A stretch of 64,000 bases of DNA from NCBI GenBank assembly GCA_019454045.1, contig SKCR01018450.1:108700-172699 (forward strand), in the 5' to 3' direction. The DNA is from Zanthoxylum bungeanum (Eukaryota; Streptophyta; Magnoliopsida; Sapindales; Rutaceae). The notes under the pieces were generated by a model. That model worked only from the letters and a program-made list of their open reading frames with translations, did not search any database and was not told the origin of the DNA. Of the stretch, positions 1-11,036 are shown one piece after another; the stretch's first letter is position 1, and each line of letters begins with the position of its first letter. The position numbers were made by a program, and so were the translations under genes.

Positions 1-670
1 AGTATGGGATAAATTATACGGGCCAAATTTGGGCCAAGGGCATAATCGTCATTTTACCTCGTTACCCATATCGAATAAAAGCCCAAATCCTCTAAACACA
101 GTATCCATACCTTGTTTGAGTTAAGACCTCTAGACTTCAATTACCCTCAACTAAAGCCCAATTCTTAGAAATAGCCATTTCACGGGTCAAGGTTGGGCCA
201 ATTGACGGACCATTTTTTTGGCCCACACACATAGGAGAGGCCTACCAAACAACATTTAGAATTACCAGCTACCAAACTAAAGAAATATATTTCTTATAAT
301 TAATGACCCCCACGTGATTAGTCATTTTAGACTTCAAATGGTTTAGCTTTTAATGTATTAATGAAACCCATATCTAGATAACCTATAAATTGAGGCACAA
401 TTCAGAGTGAATGAAGTTCTTTTCCCGGGGCATTCTCTCCAGAGCACCCTAAGCTTATCACCCCAAAAAACCAACCCACTGCCCCCACGACAGTCCACAG
501 AGGTCAAGGTAACTTCAAACCTTGTTCTTCCATCATTATTTGCTTGTCTTCGCCATTGACTTGAGCGTCGGAGTACCTACAGAATCCACCACCGGTGGGT
601 AGAAGCTCCCCGTTCACTCTATATTTTTTGTGCAGGATCGTTAGTGCCATGTCATTCAAATTCTCGATTG
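1..670 (+). repeat. Probable Gypsy-type LTR remnant
   Basis: No gene is visible. There is a TATA-like motif (tataaat, 384-390), then a C-rich stretch, then ttgagcgtcgg near 561-571 and ttgtgcagg near 629. A TATA box followed by a 'gagcgtcggagt' block is an arrangement I associate with the R/U5 part of plant Gypsy LTRs. The segment ends where Copia element A is inserted at 676. No terminal TG or CA pair could be fixed, so the call is tentative; a plain host promoter is the alternative. Confidence 0.35.
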
Positions 671-675
671 TGGAC

Positions 676-2398
676 TGTTGGTCTCTAAGACATTCCCAAG
701 ATCATATAAAGCAATGAAATCATGAGAATACGAAAGTAAAGTATGGCGGAATCATACTTACAAAGAGCGGATATAGGATGCGTCAAATACAAAAAATTCC
801 TTGTGGAAGTTTCGGCCAAGGTGTCCTTTGAGAAGTCTCCAAGCTTCTTTGAATGTTGAATCCAAGCTCAAAGATTTGATCTTGATTCCAAGCTCAAGGG
901 ATTAGTTTCCCTAACACCTTGATATGATTCCTTGAATATGCTAGCAAGAAAAGAAAGAAAACAATTTTCCTTCTAATGGTGGAGAAGCTCACGGTTTTGA
1001 GCTCAAAGGGAGAGAGAGAGAGTTTTTCAATACTTGTGTATTTGTTTCTAAAACCTAATACCAAAATCCTTCACACTTTTGGTATATGCTTTTCCAAAAA
1101 GCAAAAGGCAAAATGGAGGGAAAATGGCATTCAATACCTTCAACAACTCCCATTATGAATAGTGACTGGTTGTCAATCACAAAAAAGGTGACAAGACTTC
1201 CATCACTAAAGTGACAGGCGATATGACTTGCGATGTGACATGTGGGCCGCACTTTAATTCAAAATGCGAGTGGGCCCGCAAACACATTCCGGGCTCGGGT
1301 TCGTTAATTCCGAATTAACGAACTTTCTGTTGCGACGTAATTAAATCAAATTTAATTAAATAATTATGCCTAGTAAAACTACTATTCACATTGCTCGCGA
1401 ATTAATTCTAAATCAATTCGTTAGCCCGAATTAAAATCCAATTTTAATTCTGTGTCGAAATCTAATTTCGTTTAATATATCGAATATATTATTTTATCAA
1501 TTAATTCCAAATTAATCGTTTTCTCTCTTCAAATAGTATTTTATCCCAGATAAAATCTCTCCGTAATTAATTCCCGATTAATTATGTTCGAATCATACGT
1601 CATCAGTGAATCTTCGGGAAGCGACCCATGAGATCCCTGGATATGTTGGCAGTAATTCCGGTCGTCGGACTATCCGAACACGTACGTACCTCGTACTACG
1701 TTTTACCGATTTACGAGACATGGTTGGCTTCTAGCAAAGAACCGTGCCTACCCAATTCTCCAGAAATATTCTTAAAGGAATAAATAATCTATGTCAGGCG
1801 TAGTATACATAGTATTGCGTATTGCGATCTAGTATCAGATGTCACATGCAAGGCCTGGGGCTTGAATAGTGTCTGCCTCGTACGAAGCATATATCGGATT
1901 ACAAGCAACTAGTCTCTTTAATTAGATAATCATGACCTTGTCATATTATCACGATGGTTGCAACCAATTAGAGTACCAGTTCTATATCCCTGCGTGATCA
2001 TCGTCTCCATATGACTGAAGTGATACTTCCATCTTGACATCACACCCAATACACTACGATTCTCAATAAACCCAGAAGAGACGTACACAGAACCTGTTAA
2101 AGTCTTGGACGACCAAAACCAAAGCGTATTGATTGTCGCAAGTACTAGCGATGCAAGTCTCAGGTTAAGACCAAATACATCTACCCTGATGCGGATTCCC
2201 ATAGACACATAGTCATACTACCAATGGGATTCCGCGGGGTCTATCCAGAGCGAAGCTGTTTTCGTACCATCGGTAAACACAACCTCCTATCACACTTCCA
2301 TAAGTATCCAATACTTAAATATATGAGAACTATGTCGTTACGCTTCCATAACACGCACAAGTGCAATACTAGTCTATTCTGCATTATCGATGTCAATT
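676..2398 (-). repeat. A 3' LTR, truncated at its U3 start
   Basis: The segment matches 5540-8272 (with the hAT insertion removed) from the terminal tgttggtctc inward. Homology stops at about 2395-2398, where the sequence jumps into the protease region of the internal part. About 230 bp of U3 is missing by comparison with the 5' LTR. Confidence 0.85.
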
Positions 2399-3295
2399 TC
2401 CAACGCGGAGGTCAATCTCTCCTGAGGCCAGTCTCCTGCTAATTTGCAGATCCTGCACATCAGTACATATATGAGTACCTGAAGCCGGTGTCTTGCCCGC
2501 CTTGATTTCCTTCATGTGTGCCTTGTACTTGCGATAGTCACGCTTTCAGTGACCCCGCTTGCGGCACTGCAGATATACATCTTGGGATTTGTCCTTAGGT
2601 TTCCCAGAACCCCTTGACGATTTGGCCTTGCCCTTCTTCTTATGCTTCTTCTTCTTAACACCTCCACTCGCCTTGGGCCAAGCCCTTGGAGTCTGAGATG
2701 TTGAAGCAAAGTGCGCCTCGCGCTTCTTGCCCTTAAGGAGCTCTTTTTCTGCTTCACGCATAGTGGACATCAACTCTCCAAGAGTTTGGTCTTGGTTCAA
2801 CATATTGTAGTTCATGATGAACCCACTCCAAGTGTCGGGGAAAGACTGTCGGATCAAATCAACTGAAGTCTCAGCCTCGAAGACGATGCCCATCTGTCCG
2901 AGCTGCTCAATGTCAGCAATCATCTCTGACACATGGTGCTCAACAGACGTACCCTCTGACATGTGAGCCCGGAAGAGCTTCTTCTGCAACTCATATCTTT
3001 GCGATCTAAGATTAGATCGGTGAAGATCATGCAACTTCGCCATCATCTCATAGGGATCCAATCCCTTGTTTTGACGACGGAATTGTGGAGTCATAGCAGC
3101 AAGCATTACCGATTAAGCAGTCGCGTTGTCATCGCTATGAGTCTTCCAAAGCTCTAGCTCAAGCAACTGATCAGGTCGGGGCTTAGGCCCAAGAGGTCTC
3201 TCTATAGTATAAAGTAACTTCTCGGATCCCAGAATAATTCTGAGATTCATATCCCAATCTTGAAAGTTTGTGCCATTAAAGACATTGTCGCCCAT
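2399..3295 (-). pseudogene. Copia gag (A), broken, with a scrap of protease
   Basis: Translation on the minus strand from ATG at 3295 gives a Copia capsid polyprotein: an N-terminal part with FNGTNFQDWDMNLR, a central UBN2-type domain (MIADIEQLGQMG, SGFIMNYNM, LGELMSTMREAE), a lysine-rich linker (KKKKHKKKGKAK) and the start of a zinc knuckle (CRKRGH). An in-frame TAA at 3113-3115 splits it after about 60 codons. At 2546-2548 the Trp codon that should follow the knuckle His is TGA, and a knuckle Cys downstream is Tyr. Compared with element B, about 80 bp covering the protease D-S-G site has been lost between short GGTA repeats. The gag part would assemble the particle; in this copy it cannot be made intact. 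Confidence 0.85.
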
Positions 3296-5524
3296 GACAA
3301 TATCCCTAATGCTTAACTTTCATGTCATCTTAACCACAATAGTCAAACTATTCGATTAACAATGTATTGGTACTGTCTAACTGTTACAAGAAAAATATTG
3401 AAATATTAGTCCAACTAATAAATTTAATTGACGAAATAATTTGAAAGCGCGTAAACCTAAGTATTTGAACGAAATTGCAAATTCAATACTAGCCTCCCAC
3501 TATTTTTCGGCGAGCCTCTAACCCTCTGTTGAGTACTCGGGAAACCTAATTTCCTAGTGGGCTAAGATCCCGTTAAATAATACAAAACCTTGACTTTGGC
3601 CAACAAGATGTATGATATTTAACTAGGTAGATCTCTAAGATCAATTGGATCTCATCCAATTTCTAGATCCGGTAGGTGGACCTCCAAGTCCGAAACATAT
3701 ATACAATATATATGCCAATATATCCAATATATTTTCCTAACCTTTTTCTTCTGAATCAACTAAGCCATGGCTTTGGCACAACAAGCTTCATGATTCCAGT
3801 TAAGCGGAACTCATTGACTTTGGAAAGCTTCGTAATCGATGTCGATGGACAAGAATTGATCTTGACTTTGGCCAACAAATCAAAAATTGGACAAGACATA
3901 CGATATGGAACAAAGCCTTCATGATTCAAACACATCCGTGATGGACAAAGGTCTTGACTTTGGCCAACAAACCAGTGCCAATCTTGGATCTTGAGTAAGA
4001 ATCACTCAATGGAAGGAAAATGCTTAATATTTATTGAGGGTTTTTCGCGTAAATTGGCAACCAATTTATTATCTTTGTTAGGTCTCATCATACACCCTTA
4101 AGCATGCATTCTAAAAGCATAATAAGGCGCGGTAAATAAATTAATAACGATATGCGGATGGATATTTCAAAGATTATTCCTATAACAAATCACTCACTTT
4201 CCTTTCCCCGGCTAGCACTATTCCCACTTCTACTCAATTACATAATACAATTAAAGAAACCTCATTAACATTGAGGGGAATTAGGTGAGAAGAGAATTAA
4301 AAAGAATCGAGAGAGAAGGCTGGACACGCAGGTCCAATTTAATAAATTCTAAATTTACAACATTTTCCAAAATTTCCCTTTCCCTTCTAATATCCATCTG
4401 ATATACATTATTCATTCAACACATCCATGTATTCACACAAAGCATGTTATTCAATCAATCTAATCCAATTAATTAATCTTTGAATAAAGTGATCATCCAA
4501 TGTTCAAACAACGATTTGATTTGTGCGAGTCCAACTCGTTTAAGAATAAGTACTCAAAGTACGAATTCTTGAATTATATCGAACTACAATTTAAATCTAA
4601 TTTAATTCGTATTCAATACTAATTCTATATTTAATTCCAAATTAAATAATTACACTTTTAAATGCGCCATTACGACTTAGATTCCAAATCTAATCTAAAT
4701 GGGTCTCAAAGCCCAATTAACATCCAATGTCATTTAATTAAAGTCCAATTGGCTTTCAATTAATTTCTTAAGGCATGGACTTTGGTCAATATGGGTCAAA
4801 CCCAAATACCAAAGCCCAATTAAGGAATCACCCTATTTGCCAAGAAACCAATTTCGGCCCATTAGGCCCAATTAAACATAAAAGGCCCATTTGTCATATT
4901 TGGACTTAATGGAATGATTTAGGCCCAATTTGGATCCAATCCAATTGACCTAAACCAACTTGGCCCAACCAAGCCCATTAGGCCAAAATACAACATTTTA
5001 AGCCCAATTCCAAATTAAGCCCAACTAATTAAATTTTAATATTCCAAATATCATGATTTAATTAATTAAAGTGCTTAGCCATGATTAACTTATTTAAATT
5101 AACATTTCCAAAATACTAATCTAATTAATTATTCATGCTTATTCATCATCAATACATGTCCAACATTATTGAAACAAAAATCATCTCATTTACATGCTTT
5201 GAAGCTCACGGCATTGAGGGATTTTAAAAACCGATTTCGATTTCAATCCAATTAAATCATTAATCAATTTATCCCAAGTCTTTAAACTCATCCAATGATC
5301 AAAAGAAACAAAAAATACCATGACTTTTAGGGCATATAGTATTCGGCCAAGCCATGCATATTTGGGAAAATTAATCCATTTAATTTTTCTACAAATTGAT
5401 CATGCATAACTCCAAGTTATTAACATACAAGCATACTCAAACAAACAATTTAATCAAAACATGCTTAAATCAAAAATACCCAAATCAAGAATATAAACCC
5501 TAAGTTCAATTTCATGCTTAATAA
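3296..5524 (-). other. Leader (5' untranslated region) of element A
   Basis: Non-coding stretch between primer site and gag, as in elements B and D. It is AT-rich in the right half. Near the gag end it holds three copies of a motif that reads TTGTTGGCCAAAGTCAAG on the element strand, with TTGGCCAA at 3596-3603, 3868-3875 and 3960-3967, each inside a hairpin (see findings). An open frame of 82 codons on the plus strand at 3676-3924 is antisense to the element and is not thought to be coding. Confidence 0.7.
3572..3623 (-). promoter_or_regulatory. Leader hairpin with palindromic loop (A, hairpin 3)
   Basis: The ends are an exact 8-bp inverted repeat, GTTAAATA and TATTTAAC, closing on a loop with the palindrome TTGGCCAA at 3596-3603. 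The same hairpin is present in B (27333-27384) and D (36584-36635). The role in RNA dimerisation is an inference. Confidence 0.55.
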
Positions 5525-5538
5525 GGCTCATGATACCA
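5525..5538 (-). other. Primer-binding site of element A (decayed)
   Basis: On the minus strand the base after the LTR end is followed by TGGTATCATGAGCC, close to the initiator-Met tRNA complement TGGTATCAGAGCC that is intact in element B. One change and one extra base separate it from the usual plant Copia sequence. Confidence 0.8.
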
Positions 5539-5539
5539 T

Positions 5540-8503
5540 TGTTGGTCTCTAAGACATTCCCAAGATCATATAAAGCAATGAAATCATGAGAATACGAAAG
5601 TAAAGTATGGTGGAATCATACTTACAAAAAGCGGATATAGGATGCGTCAAATACAAAAAATTCCTTGTGGAAGTTTCGGCCAAGGTGTCCTTTGAGAAGT
5701 CTCCAAGCTTCCTCTTTGAATGTTGAATCCAAGCTCCAAGATTTGATCTTGATTCCAAGCTCAAGGGATTAGTTTCCCTAACACCTTGATATGATTCCTT
5801 GAATATGCTAGCAAGAAAAGAAAGAAAACAATTTTCCTTCTAATGGTGGAGAAGCTTACGGTTTTGAGCTCAAAGGGAGAGAGATAGAGTTTTTCAATAC
5901 TTGTGTATTTGTTTCTAACACCTAATACCAAAATCCTTCACACTTTTGGTAAATGCTTTTCCAAAAAGCAAAAGGCAAAATGGAGGGAAAATGGAATTCA
6001 ATGCCTTAAACAACTCCCATCATGAATAGTGACTGGTTGTCAATCACAAAAAAGGTGATAGGACTTCCATCACTAAAGTGACAGTAGGGATGGCAGTGGG
6101 TAGGGTATGGTGCGGGTTTTCCATTACCAAACCTGCACCCGCATACGTAAATAAATTACCAAACCCGCACCATACCTGTTGCGGGTTTTAATTTTTATTA
6201 CCAAACCCACACCGCATATAAAAATAAATTACCAAACCCGTATTGGTACCCAACGGATTTTTTACGGGTTTTTAAAATATTGAATTACTTTGTGTTCTTA
6301 ATAATATAATTTTTTTAATTAAATAATTTATTTTTAATTGCTACCTGTAGTTTTCACATTTGTTTTTCATTGGACACATACAACCTGCAATGTATGTATA
6401 TACAGTACATAAATAACATAATTTATGAAAGACTCAGTACGATATGTTTATTTTTTCATATAAACATAATTAAAATGAGTTCTTCCCTTCATAATTATAA
6501 TGATCTAAGTTAGCCAACTCAATCGACAATAAGCTAAAAAGTAATCACCAATATTTGGTCATATTTTTTATGCTAAGTGTAATGAAAGTGATGCTTACAA
6601 GGCTCAAGTGGTGCAAGTGTAATGAAGAAGCAGGAAAACTACTGAAATTGCAGCAAACACTAGCTTATTTTGCTCCTCTCCCGTTTCTGATCATGTGAAC
6701 TTAATCCAAATTTTTGTATTATAATTTTATTAACAAGTGTGATTAAAAAAAACAATAATAGTCATGCAAAAAATCTTCAGTTGGGCAGGTTGCGGGCTAC
6801 GGCTGAGTGGGAGTGTGGAACCATGGATTAGAGTTTTAGGTTTAGGTTTTGTTAGTTGTTTTTATATGAAGATTTTTTTATATTGTCCTAAAAATATTAA
6901 GTAATAAAAAATAATATTGCGGGTATGCGGATACCCGCATTTTTTTCTTAAATACCAAACCCGCACCGCACCCGCAGCGGATTCTGCTTTAAATTACCAA
7001 ACCCGCACCACACCCACTAATATATTTACCAAATCCTACAAATTGCGGGCGGGTTTTTGCGGGTTTGCGGGTAAAATTGCCATCTCTAAGTGACAGGCGA
7101 TGTGACTTGCGATGTGACTTGTGGGCCGCAATTTAATTCAAAATGCGAGTGGGCCCTCAAACACATTCCGGGCTCGGGTTCGTTAATTCCGAATTAACGA
7201 ACTTTCCGTTGCGACGTAATTAAATCAAATTTAATTAAATAATTATGCCTAGTAAAATTACTATTCACGTCGCTCGCGAATTAATTCTAAATCAATTCTT
7301 TAGCCCGAATTAAAATCCAATTTTAATTCCGCGTCAAAATATAATTTCTTTTAATATATCGAATATATTATTTTATCGATTAATTCCAAATTAATTGTTC
7401 TCTCTCTTCAAATAGTATTTTATCCCAGATAAAATCTCTCCGTAATTAATCCCAGATTAATTATGTTCGAATCATACGTCATCAGTGAATCTTCGGGAAG
7501 CGACCCATGAGATCCCTGGATATGTTGGCAGTAAATCCGGTCATCAAACTATCCGAACACGTACGTACCTCGTACTACATTTTACTGATTTACGAGACAT
7601 GGTTGGCTTCTAGCAAAGAACCGTGTCTACCCAATTCTCCAGAAATATTCTTAAAGGAATATATAATCTATGTCAGGCATAGTATACATAGTATTGCGTA
7701 TTGCGATCTAGTATCAAATGTCACATGCAAGGCCTGGGGCTTGAATAGTGTCTACCTCGTACGAAGCATATATCGGATTACAAGCAACTAGTCTCTTTAA
7801 TCAGATAATCATGACATTTTCATATTATCACGATGGTTGCAACCAATTAGAGTACCAGCTCTGTATCCCTGCGTGATCATCGTCCCCATATGACTGAAAT
7901 GATACTTCCATCTTGACATCCCACCCAATACATTACGATTCTCAATAAACCCAGAAGAGGCGTACACAGAACCTGTTAAAGTCCTGGACGACCAAAACCA
8001 AAGCGTATTGATTGTCGCAAGTACTAGCGATGCAAGTCTCAGGTTAAGACAAAATACACCTACCCTGATGCGGATTCCCATAGACACATAGTCATACTAC
8101 CAATGGGATTCCGCGGGGTCTATCCAGAGCGAAGCTGTTTCCGTACCATCGGTAAACACAACCTCCTATCACACTTGTATAAGTATCCAATACTTAAATA
8201 TATGAGAACTATGTCGTTACGCTTCCATAACACGCACAAGTGCAATACTAGTCTATTCCGCATTATCGATATCCAATCTCGATAAAACTACGACTAGGGA
8301 TATTTAATGATTAAACCTTTATGGATTGATACTGTCTCATATCTTATAATCTTGAACTAATCATAAGGACTTTTATCATTTATATATTTAAGTAATCAAA
8401 TTACTAAATGATAAAATACAATTTCATTACTACATAGTTAATTTGTACAAAAACCACAATGTCTTTTACAAATAGTGATGATATGGGTCATAATTGTCTA
8501 ACA
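5540..8503 (-). repeat. A 5' LTR with nested hAT-like element
   Basis: Begins tgttggtctc and ends gtcataattgtctaaca on the plus strand, i.e. the LTR reads on the minus strand. Without the 1,012-bp insertion (element plus one target copy) it is about 1,952 bp long. The same LTR family is found in B, D and the solo LTR at 39314-41297. Several 60-95-codon open frames recur in it on both strands, but they change mostly by amino-acid replacement and look non-coding. Confidence 0.88.
6085..7088. mobile_element. hAT-like non-autonomous element 1
   Basis: 1,004 bp, bounded by an 8-bp target duplication AGTGACAG (6077-6084 and 7089-7096). The terminal inverted repeats are TAGGGATGGCA on the left and TAGAGATGGCA on the right (reverse complement), 10 of 11 identical. 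The start TAGGGATG and the 8-bp target duplication fit the hAT (Ac/Ds) superfamily. The other LTR of A (around 1210-1225) shows the empty site. The ends are full of repeats of the type TACCAAACCCGCACC and GCGGGTTT, possible transposase-binding repeats; the middle is AT-rich and has no coding frame, so transposase must come from elsewhere. Confidence 0.88.
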
Positions 8504-8508
8504 TGGAC

Positions 8509-9450
8509 CTCAGGCGAAACCCACCGTCTACAACTACTATCATATATTCCCATAACATGGTTCTGTTGGTGGAAGATTTGTAAAACGTATTCTTCGGGTA
8601 GGCCAGAGTTTATCATGTAAGTTTGTGGTGGTAGGACGACATTATAGTTAGGTAGTGGGTTTCTATTGGTGTTGGGTTGGTGTTTTTCAGGGTTGGGTAA
8701 TTTATGATTGTTGATGAGGTCTTGGATATCGTGTATGAGGCAGTTGTAGATGTCAGCATCGTGTCATTTTTGTTAATGGAAATGGCAATATTAGTATAGG
8801 TTGAGGTGGCGAGGTATAGAGTTCAGTAACAGTTTGGGGTCTAGTGGTTTCAAATGTCTCTATCTCTTCAATTTTTTGGATATTATTGATAGGGGCCTAC
8901 CGAGGTTGGAGAATCGATGGTTGCAGATAGTAACAACTTCAGCGGGAGTGGGCATGGCTCCTAAAGGCCCACCGGGAGCTCTTTTGTTCTGGGTGCATAA
9001 CTTCATGTTTTCTACTTCTTCCACTTATATCTTCATGACAGTCATATTCAACTATCTAAAATCTACGATCACAGAGGTCATTCTTCTCAACTTACTATAG
9101 ATAAAGGGCTTAGTCCCATTGATTATCATTTTAATATGATCCTTTATGAAGGGCCGTGTCTGAATCATTAGAAGACGGCTTCTCCAGCGAGTCATATACT
9201 TCTTAAAACTCTCGTATGGCATTTGCTTCGTGTTCTCCATGTCACGAAGCAACATATCTATCTTCATGTTTATGACGTATTGGTTTAAGAAGGCTTATTT
9301 TAAGGCTCACCAATCATCTTTTATTTTATTGTCAAGATTATGGTACCATACCACCAGTGCTCATTCTAATGACATCCCAAATATTTTATATACTTGGCAA
9401 TATGATAGTCCAGTCAAACGCATCAGATAAACACACTGCCATATGTGAAA
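8509..9450 (-). pseudogene. Gypsy-type gag remnant
   Basis: On the minus strand, 9267-9052 gives 71 residues with DMENTKQMPYESFKKYMTRW, followed by MIQTRPFIKDHIKMIINGTK. The spacing of ESF..Y.TRWRS...M..RP..KD.I.MI matches the retrotransposon gag domain of plant Ty3/Gypsy elements. More gag-like sequence lies upstream (about 9290-9430) in shifting frames, and proline-rich, poorly readable sequence downstream to 8509, where element A cuts it. No LTR belonging to it could be fixed. It is a decayed fragment with no intact frame. Confidence 0.6.
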
Positions 9451-9534
9451 TTTTGGGCCTCTACCTTATGTGAAATCATGGATACTACAAGGCATTTTTC
9501 GGGGCCGATTCTTTATCCCAAATGGATTTTCCAT

Positions 9535-10500
9535 CTGTAGGAGTGAATAGGGGTTTACCATTATGCATATGACGTCAGCGACCACAACACTATTGAGCTC
9601 ACAGCTCGTATAGAGTACGGATTAGGCCATAAAGACTAACTAGAGAATAAAGAAATCACCACCTAATATAAGACACTAGTAATGATTTAAGGTGGCACTA
9701 CGTCCCTCGCAAGGTCCAACCTTAAATTCGTTTGGGTTAGGAATGATCCCTTACTAATACCAATATAATATATAGACTCAAAAGAGGATCCACATGCCTT
9801 ATAATGCATAAATCACACACAAATAGTTCATTGTATACAACCACACAAATGGTAGGTAATATCAAAGATAATACATGTCTCATAGTAGTCAGAAGATAAA
9901 GTAGAAAAGATTTAGAGGCATGTTTTACCGATTTGGACTCATGGAATCCTTACCTGGTTTAGTTACATGTCAGGCCAGAATTTCAAATAATGCCCGGCCA
10001 AACTTGTAGGAAGTCTGGCCAGACATTGCTACTCATACACGGGAATAATTACAGATCCAATATCAAAGTGGTGAGGTAATAAGCAAAGCAATGAATTAAT
10101 CAGTAGTAATGTTAATAGTAAATCATATAGCAATCACATATGAAACAGAATAATAGTGAAACATAAATAAAACTAGGGGCCTTGATTTCATGGTGGTATA
10201 TGGAGTTGTATCCCAAGGGCCAGTCATACTACCGTCCATTCGGATTCAGCTATGGAATCTACGTTCTGATTTCCATCCTATTTACCACCAGAAATTCGAG
10301 GCCGGTTGTAGCTATTCATGTGGCCAGAATTTTTGTATGAACGATACATGTCCGACTGGATATGCCGAATGTCTATCTGGATATACGGCGCTACCAAAAT
10401 AAGAAATTTTAGATACATAGTTTAATTTTTATGGGCCTTCAGGTCATATCTCAAGAGTTACTAGGCTCCAATAACACTATTGAAGGTTTTTGGTCTCTTG
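9535..10500. repeat. Gypsy-type leader/LTR repeat, copy 1
   Basis: Long stretches match 49905-50870: the 'gtcagcgaccac' block near 9570, 'gcaaggtcc...ccttaaa' near 9710, and 'tatggaatctacg' near 10250. Both copies carry several 'ctggcc(a/g)gac' motifs. It abuts the minus-strand Gypsy gag remnant, so it is probably that element's untranslated leader or LTR. Ends were not resolved. Confidence 0.5.
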
Positions 10501-11031
10501 CTAAAAATATTTCACCAGGTTGTTGTGTGGTGGTTTACTAGGTGACTAGTTTAGTAGCTTTTTTTGTTCTATTTTTTAGCTATTTTTTTCTGTTTGTTGT
10601 GCGTAAGACTTTTCTTATGAATCCCCCTAAAAACAACCTCCCCTCAAATGAAGAATGTATGTTTTTTTTATAGGGCTAAGGTTATGGCTATTAGGGAAAA
10701 TATCCATTTGATAAGGAAAACCATTGTTAGGGAAATATATTATTTGGGAAACTGGTTAATAATAAAGGCTCTGTGTTTATAGAAACCAGTTGGAAAATCA
10801 AGTCTTTCTATTATTCTGGAAACCTGATTCATATTTGGCCAGACTTTAAGAAGAGTCGTCCGAACATTATGGTCTATATTCGGGCGGACATAGATGTTGT
10901 TCGGCCAGAACTTCAACTTTTGGGTTTTTTTGGGGTTTCTTTTATTTCCAGCACTAGGCCTTACAACTTCCCTAACTCTTCATATGTGTCCTCATAAGAG
11001 ACTCATCATCGAGCTTTATAAATACAATATA
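10501..11031. other. Intergenic or decayed repeat, nothing clear
   Basis: AT-rich sequence with a few more 'ggcc(a/g)ga' motifs like those of the neighbouring repeat. No gene, RNA or terminal structure is seen. It ends at the target duplication (CACAC, 11032-11036) of element C. Confidence 0.4.
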
Positions 11032-11036
11032 CACAC

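Larger units (their letters stand above)
676..8503 (-). mobile_element. Copia LTR retrotransposon A (family 1), pol deleted
   Basis: The element reads on the minus strand and is flanked by a perfect 5-bp target duplication, TGGAC, at 671-675 and 8504-8508. Order on the minus strand: 5' LTR (8503-5540), primer site, 2.2 kb leader, gag, then a deletion that removes protease, integrase, reverse transcriptase and RNase H plus the first ~230 bp of the 3' LTR, then the rest of the 3' LTR (2398-676). It could move only with proteins supplied in trans. The two LTRs differ at roughly ten positions in the ~280 bp I compared (1612-1890 against 7490-7768), mostly C/T or G/A, so the insertion is not recent. 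A hAT-like element is nested in the 5' LTR. Confidence 0.9.

Noticed and set aside
1930..2208. A 92-codon open frame in the family 1 LTR, repeated at 7809-8087 and partly at 39732-39950
   Set aside because: Most differences between the copies change the amino acid, and B has a frameshift. There is no sign of selection on a protein; the frame recurs because the LTR recurs.
3676..3924. An open frame antisense to the leader, conserved as a protein in D (36289-36531)
   Set aside because: DNA identity is higher than protein identity by eye, it spans the hairpin motifs, and it is deleted in B. Best explained by conserved RNA structure or simple homology.
10960..11036. Continuation of gag remnant F to the left of element C
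   Set aside because: The target duplication would require it, and a few residues (YEDTYEELGK) are suggestive, but the zinc knuckle is not readable and sequence further left does not fit, so it is not claimed.
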